The notes: generated by a model not told the origin, from the letters alone. A stretch of DNA of 64,000 nucleotides from Arsenicicoccus piscis (GCF_022568835.1 NZ_JAKZHV010000002.1:434001-498000); one strand, 5' to 3'. Positions 32,773 to 41,923 are shown, numbered from the stretch's first letter. Translations and numbers: made by a program.

Positions 32773-35659
32773 TGCAGCCGGAGGTGCTGCCGCAGCCCTC
32801 GCAGACGTAGCAGGAGCCGGCCGGACGCATCTTCGTGCCGCAGGTGAGGCACATCGGCGCGTCGGAGGCCATGCCCTGGAGCTTCTCCATGAGCTCGGCC
32901 GACGAGTGGATCTCACCCGAGACCTGCCGGGCGTCGGCCGCGCCGGCGCCGGACTTCACGGCGGCGTCGTGGCGGGGCCCCTCGGGCTTCTTGCTCGAGG
33001 TGCCGACGCCCTGCTGCATCGACTCGATCTCGTCCTCGATCTCGTCCTCGGACTCCTCGGAGATCGGCTCGTACGAACCGGTCTCGAGCTGACGAGCCCG
33101 CTCGTCGGCGGTGTAGATGCCGAGCATCGACCGGGTGTCGAAGTCCAGGTGGTCCAGCGCCAGGCGGCGGAAGACGTAGTCCATGATCGACTGGGCCATC
33201 CGCACATCCGGGTCGTCGGTCAGACCGGCCGGCTCGAAGCGCTGGTTGGTGAACTTGTCGACGTAGGTCTCGAGCGGCACGCCGTACTGCAGGCCCACGG
33301 AGACGGCGATCGAGAAGGCGTCCATCACGCCGGCGAGGGTCGAGCCCTGCTTGCCGAACTTCAGGAACAGCTCACCGAGCCCGCCGTCGGGGTAGGCCCC
33401 GGCGGTCAGGTAGCCCTCGGCCCCGCCGACCGTGAACGAGGTGGTCTGCGAGCTGCGACGCTTCGGCAGACGCTTGCGCACCGGGCGGAACTCGATGACC
33501 TTCTCCACCACGGGTGCGGCCTCCTCGACGACCGCGGCCTCCTTCTTGGCCTTGGCGTCGGAGAGCGGCTGCCCGACCTTGCAGTTGTCGCGGTAGACGG
33601 CGAGGGCCTTGAGCCCGAGCTTCCACCCCTGCAGGTAGACGTCCTCGATCTCCTCGACGCTGGCCGTCTCGGGGAGGTTGACGGTCTTGGAGATCGCACC
33701 GGAGAGGAACGGCTGGGCCGCAGCCATCATCCGCACGTGACCCATGGGCGAGATCGCCCGCGCGCCCATGGCGCAGTCGAAGACCTCGTAGTGCTCCGGC
33801 TTGAGGCCGGGGGCGTCGATCACGTGGCCGTGCTCGGCGATGTACTCGACGATCGCCTCGATCTGCTCCTGCTGGTAGCCGAGCTTCTTCAGCGCCCGCG
33901 GGATCGTGAGATTCACGATCTGCATGGAGCCGCCGCCGACCAGCTTCTTGAACTTGACCAGCGAGAAGTCCGGCTCGATGCCGGTCGTGTCGCAGTCCAT
34001 CATGAAGCCGATGGTGCCGGTGGGTGCGAGCACCGAGGCCTGCGCGTTGCGGTAGCCGAACTTGTCACCGAGCTCGACGACGTCGGCCCAGGCCTTGGTG
34101 GCGAGGGCGTGGATCGAGCTGTCCATCGCGTCGAGCGTCTTGATCTCGCCGTTGGCCGCCTTGTGCTTGCGCATGACCGCCTTGTGGGCGTCGGCGTTGC
34201 GGGCGTAGCCGGCGTAGGGGCCGACGACCCCGGCGAGCTCGGCGGAGCGCTTGTAGGACGCACCGGTGAGCAGCGAGGTGATGGACGCGGCGAGGCTGCG
34301 GCCACCCTCGGAGTCGTAGCCGTGGCCGGTGGCCATGAGCAGCGCACCGAGGTTGGCGTAGCCGATCCCGAGCTGGCGGTAGTCGCGCGTCGTGTCGCCG
34401 ATCGACTCCGTCGGGAAGTCCGCGAAGCAGATCGAGATGTCCATCGCGGTGATGACGAGCTCGACGACCTTCTCGAAGGTGGCGGCGTCGAAGGTGTCGT
34501 CGTCCTTGAGGAACTTCAGCAGGTTGAGCGACGCCAGGTTGCACGAGGAGTTGTCGAGCGACATGTACTCCGAGCAGGGGTTGGACGCGGTGATGCGACC
34601 CGTCTCGGGGTTGGTGTGCCAGGCGTTGATGGTGTCGTCGTACTGGATGCCCGGGTCGGCGCACTCCCACGCGGCCTTGGCGATCTTGGTGAACAGGCCC
34701 CGAGCATCGATCTTCTCGATGACCTCGCCGGTCATGCGAGCGCGCAGACCGAAGTCGGTGCCGTCCTCGACGGCCTTCATGAACTCGTCTGTGACGCGGA
34801 CCGAGTTGTTGGCGTTCTGGTACTGGACGGACACGATGTCCTGGCCGCCGAGGTCCATGTCGAAGCCGGCGTCGCGCAGGGCGCGGATCTTGTCCTCCTC
34901 GCGCGCCTTGGTCTGCACGAACTCCTCGATGTCGGGGTGGTCCACGTCGAGCACGACCATCTTGGCGGCCCGGCGGGTCGCGCCACCGGACTTGATGGTG
35001 CCGGCCGACGCGTCGGCGCCGCGCATGAAGGAGACCGGGCCAGAAGCGGTGCCGCCGGAGGACAGCAGCTCCTTGCTGGACCGGATGCGGGAGAGGTTGA
35101 GGCCGGCGCCCGAGCCGCCCTTGAAGATGAACCCCTCCTCCTTGTACCAGTTGAGGATCGAGTCCATCGAGTCGTCGACGGAGAGGATGAAGCACGCCGA
35201 CACCTGCTGGGGGCTGGCCGTGCCGACGTTGAACCACACCGGGGAGTTGAAGCTGAAGACCTGGTGGATCAGCGCGTAGGTCAGCTCGTGCTCGAAGATC
35301 TCGGCGTCCTCATCAGACGCGAAGTAGCCGTTGTCCTTGCCCGCCTTGGTGTAGGTGAGCACGACCCGGTCGACGAGCTGCTTGAGCCCCTTCTCCCGCT
35401 GCGGGGTGCCGACAGCACCACGGAAGTACTTGGTCGTCACGATGGTCGACGCGTTCAGCGACCAGAAGTCGGGGAACTCGACACCTCGCTGCTCGAAGAT
35501 CGTCTCGCCCGTCTTCCAGTTGGTCTGGACGACGTCGCGCGACTCCCAGGTCACCTCGTCGTAGGGGTGCACACCAGGGGTGGTGAAGATCCGCTCGATC
35601 TTGATGCCCTTGGGCGCGCCCTTGCGGGCGCTGCTGCGTGCCCCGACGGTCTCGGTCAT
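32768..35659 (-). CDS. nrdJ: Adenosylcobalamin-dependent (class II) ribonucleotide reductase
   Basis: A 963-residue enzyme that reduces ribonucleotides to deoxyribonucleotides using coenzyme B12 radical chemistry, so it works with or without oxygen. Visible features are 'FNSPVWFNVG', 'GGSGAGLNLSRIRSS', the active-site loop 'NPCSEYMSLDNSSCNLASLN' and 'LAPTGTIGFMMDCDTTGIEP'. The zinc-binding, thiol-exchange tail is 'MCLTCGTKM' and 'YVCEGCGSTSGCS'. The ATG follows GGAGGAA. It follows nrdR by 174 bp (nothing clear in the gap; no B12-box hairpin was seen). Its last five nt are the transposon target; the protein is not altered. Confidence 0.97.
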   Translation of the reverse strand: MTETVGARSSARKGAPKGIKIERIFTTPGVHPYDEVTWESRDVVQTNWKTGETIFEQRGVEFPDFWSLNASTIVTTKYFRGAVGTPQREKGLKQLVDRVVLTYTKAGKDNGYFASDEDAEIFEHELTYALIHQVFSFNSPVWFNVGTASPQQVSACFILSVDDSMDSILNWYKEEGFIFKGGSGAGLNLSRIRSSKELLSSGGTASGPVSFMRGADASAGTIKSGGATRRAAKMVVLDVDHPDIEEFVQTKAREEDKIRALRDAGFDMDLGGQDIVSVQYQNANNSVRVTDEFMKAVEDGTDFGLRARMTGEVIEKIDARGLFTKIAKAAWECADPGIQYDDTINAWHTNPETGRITASNPCSEYMSLDNSSCNLASLNLLKFLKDDDTFDAATFEKVVELVITAMDISICFADFPTESIGDTTRDYRQLGIGYANLGALLMATGHGYDSEGGRSLAASITSLLTGASYKRSAELAGVVGPYAGYARNADAHKAVMRKHKAANGEIKTLDAMDSSIHALATKAWADVVELGDKFGYRNAQASVLAPTGTIGFMMDCDTTGIEPDFSLVKFKKLVGGGSMQIVNLTIPRALKKLGYQQEQIEAIVEYIAEHGHVIDAPGLKPEHYEVFDCAMGARAISPMGHVRMMAAAQPFLSGAISKTVNLPETASVEEIEDVYLQGWKLGLKALAVYRDNCKVGQPLSDAKAKKEAAVVEEAAPVVEKVIEFRPVRKRLPKRRSSQTTSFTVGGAEGYLTAGAYPDGGLGELFLKFGKQGSTLAGVMDAFSIAVSVGLQYGVPLETYVDKFTNQRFEPAGLTDDPDVRMAQSIMDYVFRRLALDHLDFDTRSMLGIYTADERARQLETGSYEPISEESEDEIEDEIESMQQGVGTSSKKPEGPRHDAAVKSGAGAADARQVSGEIHSSAELMEKLQGMASDAPMCLTCGTKMRPAGSCYVCEGCGSTSGCS

Positions 35660-35833
35660 GGTTCTTCCTCCGTGTCGACGTGCTGGGTGCTGATGGTGGT
35701 CGTGCCGGTGGTGCTGGGTGCTGGTGGTGCGCTGTGCTGGTCGTGCCACCTGCGGGTCGTGCCTGGGCGCCTCGGGGACGCCGAACGAGCGGTAGGGCTC
35801 AGTGTGGCCGTGGGGTCTGACAGACCCCCCGGA

Positions 35834-36328
35834 TCAGGTCTTGCTGCGGGTCTTGCTGGGGACCGGCTCGGTGCCCACGGGCTCGCGCTCCGCGCGGAGC
35901 ACCGCGATCGCGGACTCGAAGTCCTCGAGCGAGTCGAAGGCCTGGTAGACGCTCGCGAAGCGCAGGTAGGCGACCTCGTCCAGCTCGCGGAGCGGACCGA
36001 GGATGGCCAACCCGATCTCGTGCGCCTCCACCTCGGCCTGCCCCTGCTGGCGCAGGGCCTCCTCGACGCGCTGGGCGAGCAGGGCGAGGTCGTCCTCGCT
36101 CACCGGGCGCCCCTGGCAGGCGCGCCGGACGCCGCTCACGATCTTGTCGCGGCTGAACGGCTCGGTGGCCCCCGACCGCTTGATGATCGTCAGGCTGGCG
36201 TTTTCGACGGTCGTGAAGCGACGACCGCACTCCGGGCACTGCCGACGGCGCCGGATCGCGGTGCCGTCGTCGTTGGCGCGGGAGTCGATGACACGGCTGT
36301 CCGTGTGACGGCAGAACGGGCAGTGCAC
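35834..36328 (-). CDS. nrdR: Transcriptional repressor NrdR
   Basis: A 164-residue regulator of ribonucleotide reductase genes. The N-terminal zinc ribbon is '[17 protein letters not shown]' plus '[14 protein letters not shown]' (Cys-x-x-Cys twice). The middle is the ATP-cone ('[18 protein letters not shown]', '[12 protein letters not shown]') that senses ATP/dATP. The C-terminus is extended and polar. It lies directly upstream of nrdJ on the same strand, and two NrdR-type boxes lie upstream of it, so it probably represses its own operon when dATP is high. Confidence 0.96.
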   Translation of the reverse strand: MHCPFCRHTDSRVIDSRANDDGTAIRRRRQCPECGRRFTTVENASLTIIKRSGATEPFSRDKIVSGVRRACQGRPVSEDDLALLAQRVEEALRQQGQAEVEAHEIGLAILGPLRELDEVAYLRFASVYQAFDSLEDFESAIAVLRAEREPVGTEPVPSKTRSKT

Positions 36329-36407
36329 GGCTGACGCCTCCTTGCGGGTTGTGGACGGTGCTGTGGATCGACAGTGGACAAGGTGTGGGTAACCACGCCC
36401 GCCCTGG

Positions 36408-36454
36408 GGACTACATGTGGATGACTTACACGAGTGTAAGCACTACATGTAGCG
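36408..36454. promoter_or_regulatory. Paired NrdR boxes with a palindrome between them
   Basis: GACTACATGTGGAT and GCACTACATGTAGCGA share the core CTACATGTRG of NrdR-box-like sequences, with centres 32 bp apart (three helical turns), as in known NrdR operators. Between them CTTACACGAGTGTAAG (36425-36440) is a perfect 7-2-7 inverted repeat of unknown meaning. The set lies 80-126 bp upstream of nrdR. The remaining gap to 36720 holds one DnaA-box match (TTATCCACA at 36662) and nothing else recognised. Confidence 0.65.
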
Positions 36455-36720
36455 ATCCTATGCCCTGTCGACCCCAAGATTCACCTCTGTCGCCCGACTG
36501 CTGCGTCGCCCCAGGTCAGAGGCCAGAAGCTCCCGTGGACCCGCGCGTGTCGTCGTACGTGTCGCTCTGTGTAGCCCATCGCTACTCTCTGCGCCCAAGG
36601 TTCCGTGGCGCGGGGCAGCCGTGCCAGGAGGCGCGTGGGCCATCGGTCCCCGACCCCAGAGTTATCCACAGAGTTGCCCGAGGCGCCCTGCGGGACCACC
36701 GCGGCGGCTAGCCTCGGCGT

Positions 36721-37374
36721 ATGCGCAGGTCATCCCCGATGCTCGTCTCCGCGGCCGCCCTCACCGTGGCGCTGTCCGCCTGCACCAGCGGCGGGGGCGG
36801 CTCCCCCACGACCAGCGCACCGAGCAGTGCGCCGACGACAGGCACCGCGACGACAGCCACCTCGACCACCACGCCGGGAGGCGCGACCGGCACCAGCACC
36901 GGCACGACGAAGGCACCCGACCCGGCCGCGTCGGCGGCTGCCAGCTCAGCAGCGATCGCCGGCATCCCCGCCGCCGCCAAGGCGCACACCCCCGCCGGAG
37001 CCGAGGCGTTCACGCGGTACTTCTTCGACGTCGTCAACAAGGCGTGGACGACTCCGACCGTCGGCGCCATCGCGGCGCTCAGCGAGCCAACCTGCAAGTC
37101 GTGCTCTGAGCTCGAAGCAACTGCTGTCGCGCTTCATGGAATGACGGCGCATGCACGCGAGGCTCCCGTCATCGTGCAGTCGGCGAGTGCAGGATCACGC
37201 GATGGATCCGGGCGGCAAACGGTGATCCTGCTTGCGACACAGGTCCCCAATGCGGTGATCGACAGCAGCGGAAAGCAGTCCGACGTGACTGAGCGGTCTA
37301 GCATTCGGCGCGAGATCACCCTGACAGAGACGCCGAGCTCGGGCTGGCGGGTCGCCCTGATCAAGGGCCTGTGA
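36721..37374 (+). CDS. DUF6318 family lipoprotein
   Basis: A 217-residue secreted lipoprotein. The signal is 'MRRSSPMLVSAAALTVALSACTS', lipobox LSAC. Then comes a Thr/Ser/Gly-rich linker (residues ~25-75) and a folded part with 'TPAGAEAFTRYFFDVVNKAW' and 'EPTCKSCSELEATAVALHG', the Cys-x-x-Cys region of DUF6318 proteins. The function of the family is unknown. Codon choice becomes less GC-biased after residue 130. The stop overlaps the next gene start, so the pair is coupled. Confidence 0.75.
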   Translation: MRRSSPMLVSAAALTVALSACTSGGGGSPTTSAPSSAPTTGTATTATSTTTPGGATGTSTGTTKAPDPAASAAASSAAIAGIPAAAKAHTPAGAEAFTRYFFDVVNKAWTTPTVGAIAALSEPTCKSCSELEATAVALHGMTAHAREAPVIVQSASAGSRDGSGRQTVILLATQVPNAVIDSSGKQSDVTERSSIRREITLTETPSSGWRVALIKGL

Positions 37375-38339
37375 TGGCTGTCGGCACCGCCCTCACCCTT
37401 GCGCTCACTTTGACCACTTGCGCGCCTTCGGGCTGCGGGTTGATCGACCTCAACGCAAAGACCGTAGCGGACGGGTCACATGTGCGCGCGAGAATCAAAG
37501 TCCCGGTCAGCGCGCCCGTGACGCCCTCTCGGGCGCAGAAGGACGTCGCCACGGGCACGCCAGCCTCCAACCCCAACGCCAAACCCGCAGCCAACACGCC
37601 CACAGTGACGTGGGAGTTCGACTGGGTCTACAACTGCCCGGGGAACGCGGTGGGCGACGGCGACCGGATGTGCGCGGGGGCGGTGCAGGCGTGCGCCGGC
37701 AACGACCCGCAAGCGGGGCTGGGCCCGCAGGCGCGCATCTTCGCCCGCCCGGTGACGAACGGCACGCCAGGGGCGTGGCAGGACCGCGGGCTGAGCTGCA
37801 ACCCCACCGGTGCCATGGCTCAGGCGGCCGCCCAGGGCGCCACCGTCGCGGCGCCGCGGCCGGTGCTCACCATGGCGATGGTGCTGGACGCGTTCCATCG
37901 GATGCCGTTCGCGAAGCCCGAGCTGGTCTTCCAGCCCACCGGCAACACGACGCTGATCACGCTGCCCGGGTTCTACGCGGTGCAGTGGCCGCAGGCCGGG
38001 TTCGAGCCCGGCGAGATCGACCAGATCGACCCGGCCACGATGCTCGGCTTCGACGTGCGGATCCGACCGAAGGTCGTGACCTACCGCTACGTGTTCGGTG
38101 ACGGCACGACGATCGAGACCGACTCGGCCGGCGGGCCCTACCCGGACGGCGACGTCAAGCACGCCTACACCAGGGCCGGGAGATACGCCTCGCATATCGA
38201 GGTCACCTACAGCGCGGACTTCTCCGTCGCGGGCGGCGAGTGGAACGAGGTCCCCGGCACGGCGGACATCGTCGGACCGGCCGAGGACATCACCGTCAAG
38301 CTCAGCCGCAACGAGCTGATCGCCGGCACCGGCGCCTGA
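37371..38339 (+). CDS. Exported PKD-domain-like protein
   Basis: A 322-residue protein starting at GTG 37371 (GTGA overlap) or ATG 37374. A hydrophobic N-terminus 'VGTALTLALTLTTCAPSGCG' suggests export, possibly as a lipoprotein though no positive n-region is present. The C-terminal third has a PKD-like pattern: 'YRYVFGDGTTIETDSAGGPY', 'DVKHAYTRAGRYASHIEVTY'. Genes of this kind commonly follow DUF6318 lipoprotein genes in Micrococcales; their role at the cell surface is unknown. Confidence 0.7.
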   Translation: MMAVGTALTLALTLTTCAPSGCGLIDLNAKTVADGSHVRARIKVPVSAPVTPSRAQKDVATGTPASNPNAKPAANTPTVTWEFDWVYNCPGNAVGDGDRMCAGAVQACAGNDPQAGLGPQARIFARPVTNGTPGAWQDRGLSCNPTGAMAQAAAQGATVAAPRPVLTMAMVLDAFHRMPFAKPELVFQPTGNTTLITLPGFYAVQWPQAGFEPGEIDQIDPATMLGFDVRIRPKVVTYRYVFGDGTTIETDSAGGPYPDGDVKHAYTRAGRYASHIEVTYSADFSVAGGEWNEVPGTADIVGPAEDITVKLSRNELIAGTGA

Positions 38340-38422
38340 CCACGGGCAGCTGAGCATGCGGCGTCTGACGACGCGGCGCACGACCGCTCGACCGTCAGTC
38401 GGGACAGGCGGCCGGCCGGGCG

Positions 38423-38812
38423 TCAGCGCGCGGGGATGACCAAGGTCTGACCGGCGGTGATCGCGTCGGTGCCGAGGTGGTTGGCGCGCTGGATGGCGAC
38501 GACCCCCTCGCGCACCGGGAGCTCCGGGAGCTTGACCGCCGCGATCTCGGAGAGCGTCTGCCCCGACTCGACGGTCAGCACCTCGGTCGGCCCCGCAGCG
38601 GGCGCGGAGAGCGCCTGCGCGAGGATCAGCGCCGTGATGGCGAGGGCGGCGGCGACGGTCAGCGTCAGCGCGAGGCGGACCCGACGGGCCACCCGCCTCG
38701 GCGTGGCGGCCACGTCGGCGCCGGTGGGCACGAGCCGCAGCTGCGGACGGGCGGGCGCGCATGCCGGCTCCGCGGCGGGCGACGTGCCGTGCCAAGCAAG
38801 TGCTGCACTCAT
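38423..38812 (-). CDS. LysM-domain membrane protein, ChiZ/YneA-like
   Basis: A 129-residue protein. It has a cytoplasmic N-terminus, one membrane helix (about residues 46-68, 'LALTLTVAAALAITALILAQ') and an outside LysM domain ('VLTVESGQTLSEIAAVKLPE' to 'GTDAITAGQTLVIPAR') that binds peptidoglycan. It is divergent from lexA with SOS boxes between, the same arrangement as actinobacterial chiZ next to lexA, whose product halts cell division after DNA damage. The ATG follows AAGGAGG. A perfect 20-bp palindrome lies just upstream of the ribosome site. Confidence 0.82.
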   Translation of the reverse strand: MSAALAWHGTSPAAEPACAPARPQLRLVPTGADVAATPRRVARRVRLALTLTVAAALAITALILAQALSAPAAGPTEVLTVESGQTLSEIAAVKLPELPVREGVVAIQRANHLGTDAITAGQTLVIPAR

Positions 38813-38832
38813 GAGGTCCTCCTTGCGACGGC

Positions 38833-38852
38833 GTGCGAGCGATCGCTCGCAC
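38833..38852. repeat. Perfect 20-bp palindrome in the leader of the LysM gene
   Basis: GTGCGAGCGATCGCTCGCAC reads the same on both strands. It lies 21 bp upstream of the LysM gene start and in the RNA would form a hairpin directly ahead of the ribosome site. It could be an operator or a translation control element. Confidence 0.5.
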
Positions 38853-38913
38853 ACCTTTTCGATAGATCGCTTGTACGAAAGTAGCAGCCGACGGGCCGAA
38901 GTCAAGACACGAC

Positions 38914-38942
38914 TCGAACGGTTGTTTCAAACCGCTGTTCGA
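38914..38942. promoter_or_regulatory. Two overlapping LexA (SOS) boxes
   Basis: TCGAACGGTTGTTTCA (38914-38929) and TCAAACCGCTGTTCGA (38927-38942) match the actinobacterial SOS consensus TCGAAC-N4-GTTCGA at 10 and 11 of 12 defined positions. They share three bases. They lie between the divergent LysM and lexA genes and would let LexA control both. Confidence 0.85.
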
Positions 38943-39046
38943 CTCGATACGATCGGTGCCACGATCTGAAGTGAAGCAGGCACCTCTGACAGACCCCCCC
39001 CTGTCGGTCCTTTGGAGGCCCGCCGACGACGAGCAAGGAGCAGCTC

Positions 39047-39748
39047 ATGGGTGACGTCACGGAGTTCCCGGACCGGCCTGACCGCAACAAGATCCTGACC
39101 ATGCGCCAGCGCAAGATCCTGTCGGTCATCCGCAACACGGTGGAGCGCCGGGGCTACCCGCCGAGCATCCGCGAGATCGGCGACCTCGTCGGGCTCAAGT
39201 CGGTCAGCTCGGTGTCGCACCAGCTGTCCACGCTCGAGCGCAAGGGCTACCTCCGCCGCGACCCCAACCGCCCCCGGGCGATCGAGGTCGTGAGCCCCGA
39301 CTGGGCACCGGAGGCGTTCCACGCCGAGGTCGACTCCTCGGTCGACGTCACCGACATCGGCAACGAGCGGCCCGAGGCCGAGTACGTCCCCGTGCTCGGT
39401 CGGATCGCGGCAGGCATCCCGATCACCGCCGAGGAGGTCGTCGAGGACGTCTTCCCGCTGCCGCGCCAGATCGTCGGCGACGGGTCACTGTTCCTGCTGA
39501 AGGTGAGCGGCGACTCGATGATCGACGCGGCCATCTGCGACGGCGACTGGGTGGTCGTGCGCCAGCAGCCCGACGCCGACAACGGCGACATCGTCGCGGC
39601 GATGCTCGACAACGAGGCGACCGTCAAGACCTACAAGCGGCGCGAGGGCAAGCTGTGGCTGCTCCCCCACAACGATGCCTACGACCCGATCGACGGCGAC
39701 CACGCGACGATCCTCGGCAAGGTCACGGCGGTCCTGCGGCGTCTCTGA
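39047..39748 (+). CDS. lexA: SOS repressor LexA
   Basis: A 233-residue repressor. The N-terminal winged helix is '[20 protein letters not shown]' with '[20 protein letters not shown]'. The self-cleavage site is Ala-Gly in 'GRIAAGIP', catalytic Ser in '[11 protein letters not shown]' and Lys in 'ATVKTYKR'. On DNA damage RecA filaments stimulate cleavage and SOS genes are released. Overlapping LexA boxes stand about 105 bp upstream, so it is autoregulated. The ATG follows AAGGAGC. Confidence 0.97.
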   Translation: MGDVTEFPDRPDRNKILTMRQRKILSVIRNTVERRGYPPSIREIGDLVGLKSVSSVSHQLSTLERKGYLRRDPNRPRAIEVVSPDWAPEAFHAEVDSSVDVTDIGNERPEAEYVPVLGRIAAGIPITAEEVVEDVFPLPRQIVGDGSLFLLKVSGDSMIDAAICDGDWVVVRQQPDADNGDIVAAMLDNEATVKTYKRREGKLWLLPHNDAYDPIDGDHATILGKVTAVLRRL

Positions 39749-39766
39749 CGGCCCGCCGCTGACCTC

Positions 39767-39807
39767 AGGGCGCGGCTCCGGTCCCCTCGGACCAGGGGCC
39801 GCGCCCT
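39767..39807. terminator. Bidirectional hairpin after lexA
   Basis: AGGGCGCGGC pairs with GCCGCGCCCT, with an inner GGTCC/GGACC stem. It sits between convergent lexA and the patatin gene; the right arm touches the patatin stop. Confidence 0.65.
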
Positions 39808-41137
39808 ACCAACGCCCCCACAGGGTGCGACGGGCCGAGCTCTGCAGTACGCGTAGCGCTTTCGCGGGGTCGGCCCACTCGTCGAACGGCGGTGCCAGGG
39901 GTGCGTCGTGCACGACGAGGTGCGGCGCGTGCTCGCGGATCGACTGCTCGGCGACGAGGTAGCCGTGACGCTCGACGATCGCCCGCTCCCCCTCGCTGAA
40001 CGAGTCCAGGTCGGTCCGGACGCGACCGATCATCTCCGCAACGGCAGGCGGATAGCCTTGCGGCACAACGGTGTCCAGCGCCCACGTCGCGCCCTCGACC
40101 TCGTGCGCGGCCATGCTGGCGTGCAGCCACCGCACCCGCACCGACGTGCCACCGTCGGTGGCGATGTTGAGGATTCGCAGCGCCCGGCCGAAGGGCGTGT
40201 AGGTCGTGCGTGCCCGGAACACCGCGCCTCCGTCGGAGACCAGCACCGTGCGATGGTCCTTCCACACGGGCTCCAGCGCCAGCTGGTCGTAGACCCCTCC
40301 GTCGCTCAGCTCGATCGTGCGCAGCACGTCCTCGCGAGCCGCAGAGCTCTCGAGTCCCGGTGTCCCACCGGAGAGTCCGAGGCTGGCCCCGTCGAGTCGC
40401 CTGGGGGCAAAGACCGGCGGGAAGGCGCAGGACGTGGCCACGCTGTCGGCGATCCGCCAGGCGGGCGGGGGTGGGGCGAACCCGAGGCGGTAGTCGCCCA
40501 GCCATCCCTGCGGTTGCATCGACGTCGGGTCGTAGAACCGCCAGTCGATGCCGTAGCCGATCTCGGTCGCACCGGTGACGCTGCCCGGTCCGCCGATCCC
40601 GATGTCTCGCAACGGGGTCGACCACCACGGGATGTGTTTCGCCAGCTGATCGGCCAGGGCGCGGACCCCGCCGTCGAGGACGAACCAGCGGGTGGGTAGC
40701 AGTCGCGAGAGGATGGCCGGGGTGCGGATGTTGTGCGAGGCGAGCTCGCGCAGCGGGGCGGCGACCAGCTCCTCGAGGCCACCGACCCGAGTGAGCTCGG
40801 GATGCTCGTGCGGCCACCTAAGGTCCGGGTGCTCAAGCAGATTCGCGACGATCGCGCCGCCGGACGCGCCACTGACGGTGCGCAGCGTCCCGAGAATGCC
40901 CAGCTCGTCCAGCCGGCGACAGGCACCCAGGTGGAACAGCGCGGCACGGAATCCGCCACCTGACAGGCACAGACCCGCACCGTGGCGGTCCGCGAACGGC
41001 ACCTCGAGATCTCGACCGAGGTCGACCCCCGGGCGCTGGCCCTTGCCTGCGGCGATCTGAGCCGTCACCGCCCGCGCCCCGGCCCGCGCCTCGCGACGGC
41101 TGGGCGTTGTGCTCTGACGCTTCGGCTGGTCGGTCAC
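39806..41137 (-). CDS. Patatin-like phospholipase
   Basis: A 443-residue lipid hydrolase of the patatin fold. It has the oxyanion loop 'GLCLSGGGFRAALFHLGA', the nucleophile elbow G-x-S-x-G in 'TVSGASGGAIVANLL', and the catalytic Asp in 'LSDGGVYDQLAL' (Ser-Asp dyad). No signal peptide or membrane helix is seen, so it acts in the cytoplasm or on the inner membrane face. A basic N-terminus precedes the catalytic domain. It is a single gene between lexA and the TetR gene. Confidence 0.9.
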   Translation of the reverse strand: MTDQPKRQSTTPSRREARAGARAVTAQIAAGKGQRPGVDLGRDLEVPFADRHGAGLCLSGGGFRAALFHLGACRRLDELGILGTLRTVSGASGGAIVANLLEHPDLRWPHEHPELTRVGGLEELVAAPLRELASHNIRTPAILSRLLPTRWFVLDGGVRALADQLAKHIPWWSTPLRDIGIGGPGSVTGATEIGYGIDWRFYDPTSMQPQGWLGDYRLGFAPPPPAWRIADSVATSCAFPPVFAPRRLDGASLGLSGGTPGLESSAAREDVLRTIELSDGGVYDQLALEPVWKDHRTVLVSDGGAVFRARTTYTPFGRALRILNIATDGGTSVRVRWLHASMAAHEVEGATWALDTVVPQGYPPAVAEMIGRVRTDLDSFSEGERAIVERHGYLVAEQSIREHAPHLVVHDAPLAPPFDEWADPAKALRVLQSSARRTLWGRW

Positions 41138-41240
41138 GAGAGGCAGGCTATGTCACCGCGGACCGCGAATTCTCTGCTGCAGCCACGCTTTCGTCAGTGT
41201 CGTGGCCCCCTGTCCGGGCCTCACGTGTGCGGAGGCGAAC

Positions 41241-41894
41241 TCAGGTCCGAGCGTCCGCGGGTGGCGTGGACGTCAGCACTGCGCGCACCGCGACGTCCAA
41301 CATCGACCGGACACTGCCCGGGCGGGACGGCCCCTCGGCGAGCACGGGGTGTCGACGCGCGATCTCGGCCATGATCTCCGGGGAGGGTGGCTCCTCGGTG
41401 GACGCCACCACGTCGAGCACCGCGTAGCCACGCACCAGCACGTCGAGCGTCAGGGCGGTCGCCACCGGGTCGACGTGACCGTCCGACGCCAGCGCGGCGA
41501 CGAGGCCGCTCATCCAGTCAATGGCGTTGGGGCACCGGGGTGCTCGCGTCAACGGCACCTGGGCGAGCCACGAGTGCTCCTGGTAGCAGGCCCACAGCGC
41601 GTCGACCCAGCCGGTCACCGAACCGACCGCGGGCGCCTCCCCCAACGCCGCGTCGATCATCAGCTCGACCAAGGTCTCCTTGCTGTCGACGTACCGATAG
41701 AGCGCCGTCGTCGCGAGCCCCAGACTCCCGGCGACCGCCGCGAGGGTCACGTCGGAGGTGCCCGACCGATCGGCCATCGCCACGGCGGCGCGGGCGATCT
41801 CGTGCACGTCGAAGCGCGCCCGGGGCCCACGCCCCGGTGTCTCGGCCAGACCCCACAGCTGTCGGACGGCGAGGGGGTCCGCTTGACTGCTCAT
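41241..41894 (-). CDS. TetR-family transcriptional regulator
   Basis: A 217-residue regulator with an N-terminal helix-turn-helix ('VTLAAVAGSLGLATTALYRY', 'VDSKETLVELMIDAAL') after a ~40-residue lead. The C-terminal ligand domain is of the TetR type with 'GWVDALWACYQEHSWLA' and 'LDVLVRGYAVLDVVAS'. The ATG at 41894 was chosen; upstream residues overlap the promoter. It is divergent from the SDR gene with a palindrome between, so it probably represses that gene. Confidence 0.88.
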   Translation of the reverse strand: MSSQADPLAVRQLWGLAETPGRGPRARFDVHEIARAAVAMADRSGTSDVTLAAVAGSLGLATTALYRYVDSKETLVELMIDAALGEAPAVGSVTGWVDALWACYQEHSWLAQVPLTRAPRCPNAIDWMSGLVAALASDGHVDPVATALTLDVLVRGYAVLDVVASTEEPPSPEIMAEIARRHPVLAEGPSRPGSVRSMLDVAVRAVLTSTPPADART

Positions 41895-41913
41895 GGCGTT
41901 CACAGTAGCGTGC

Positions 41914-41923
41914 CGATTAATCG
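41914..41923. promoter_or_regulatory. Operator candidate for the TetR regulator
   Basis: CGATTAATCG is a perfect palindrome in the 57-bp gap between the divergent TetR and SDR genes. Confidence 0.45.

Noticed and set aside
35660..35833. Cobalamin riboswitch ahead of nrdJ
   Set aside because: No B12-box sequence or conserved helices were visible; the gap is GTG-rich without clear structure.
32906..36334. A very long open frame antisense to nrdJ-nrdR
   Set aside because: It mirrors strongly conserved nrdJ and nrdR coding sequence; long antisense frames are expected at this GC content.
36662..36670. Replication origin
   Set aside because: A single DnaA-box match (TTATCCACA) without clustering, AT-rich DNA or dnaA/dnaN nearby is not enough.
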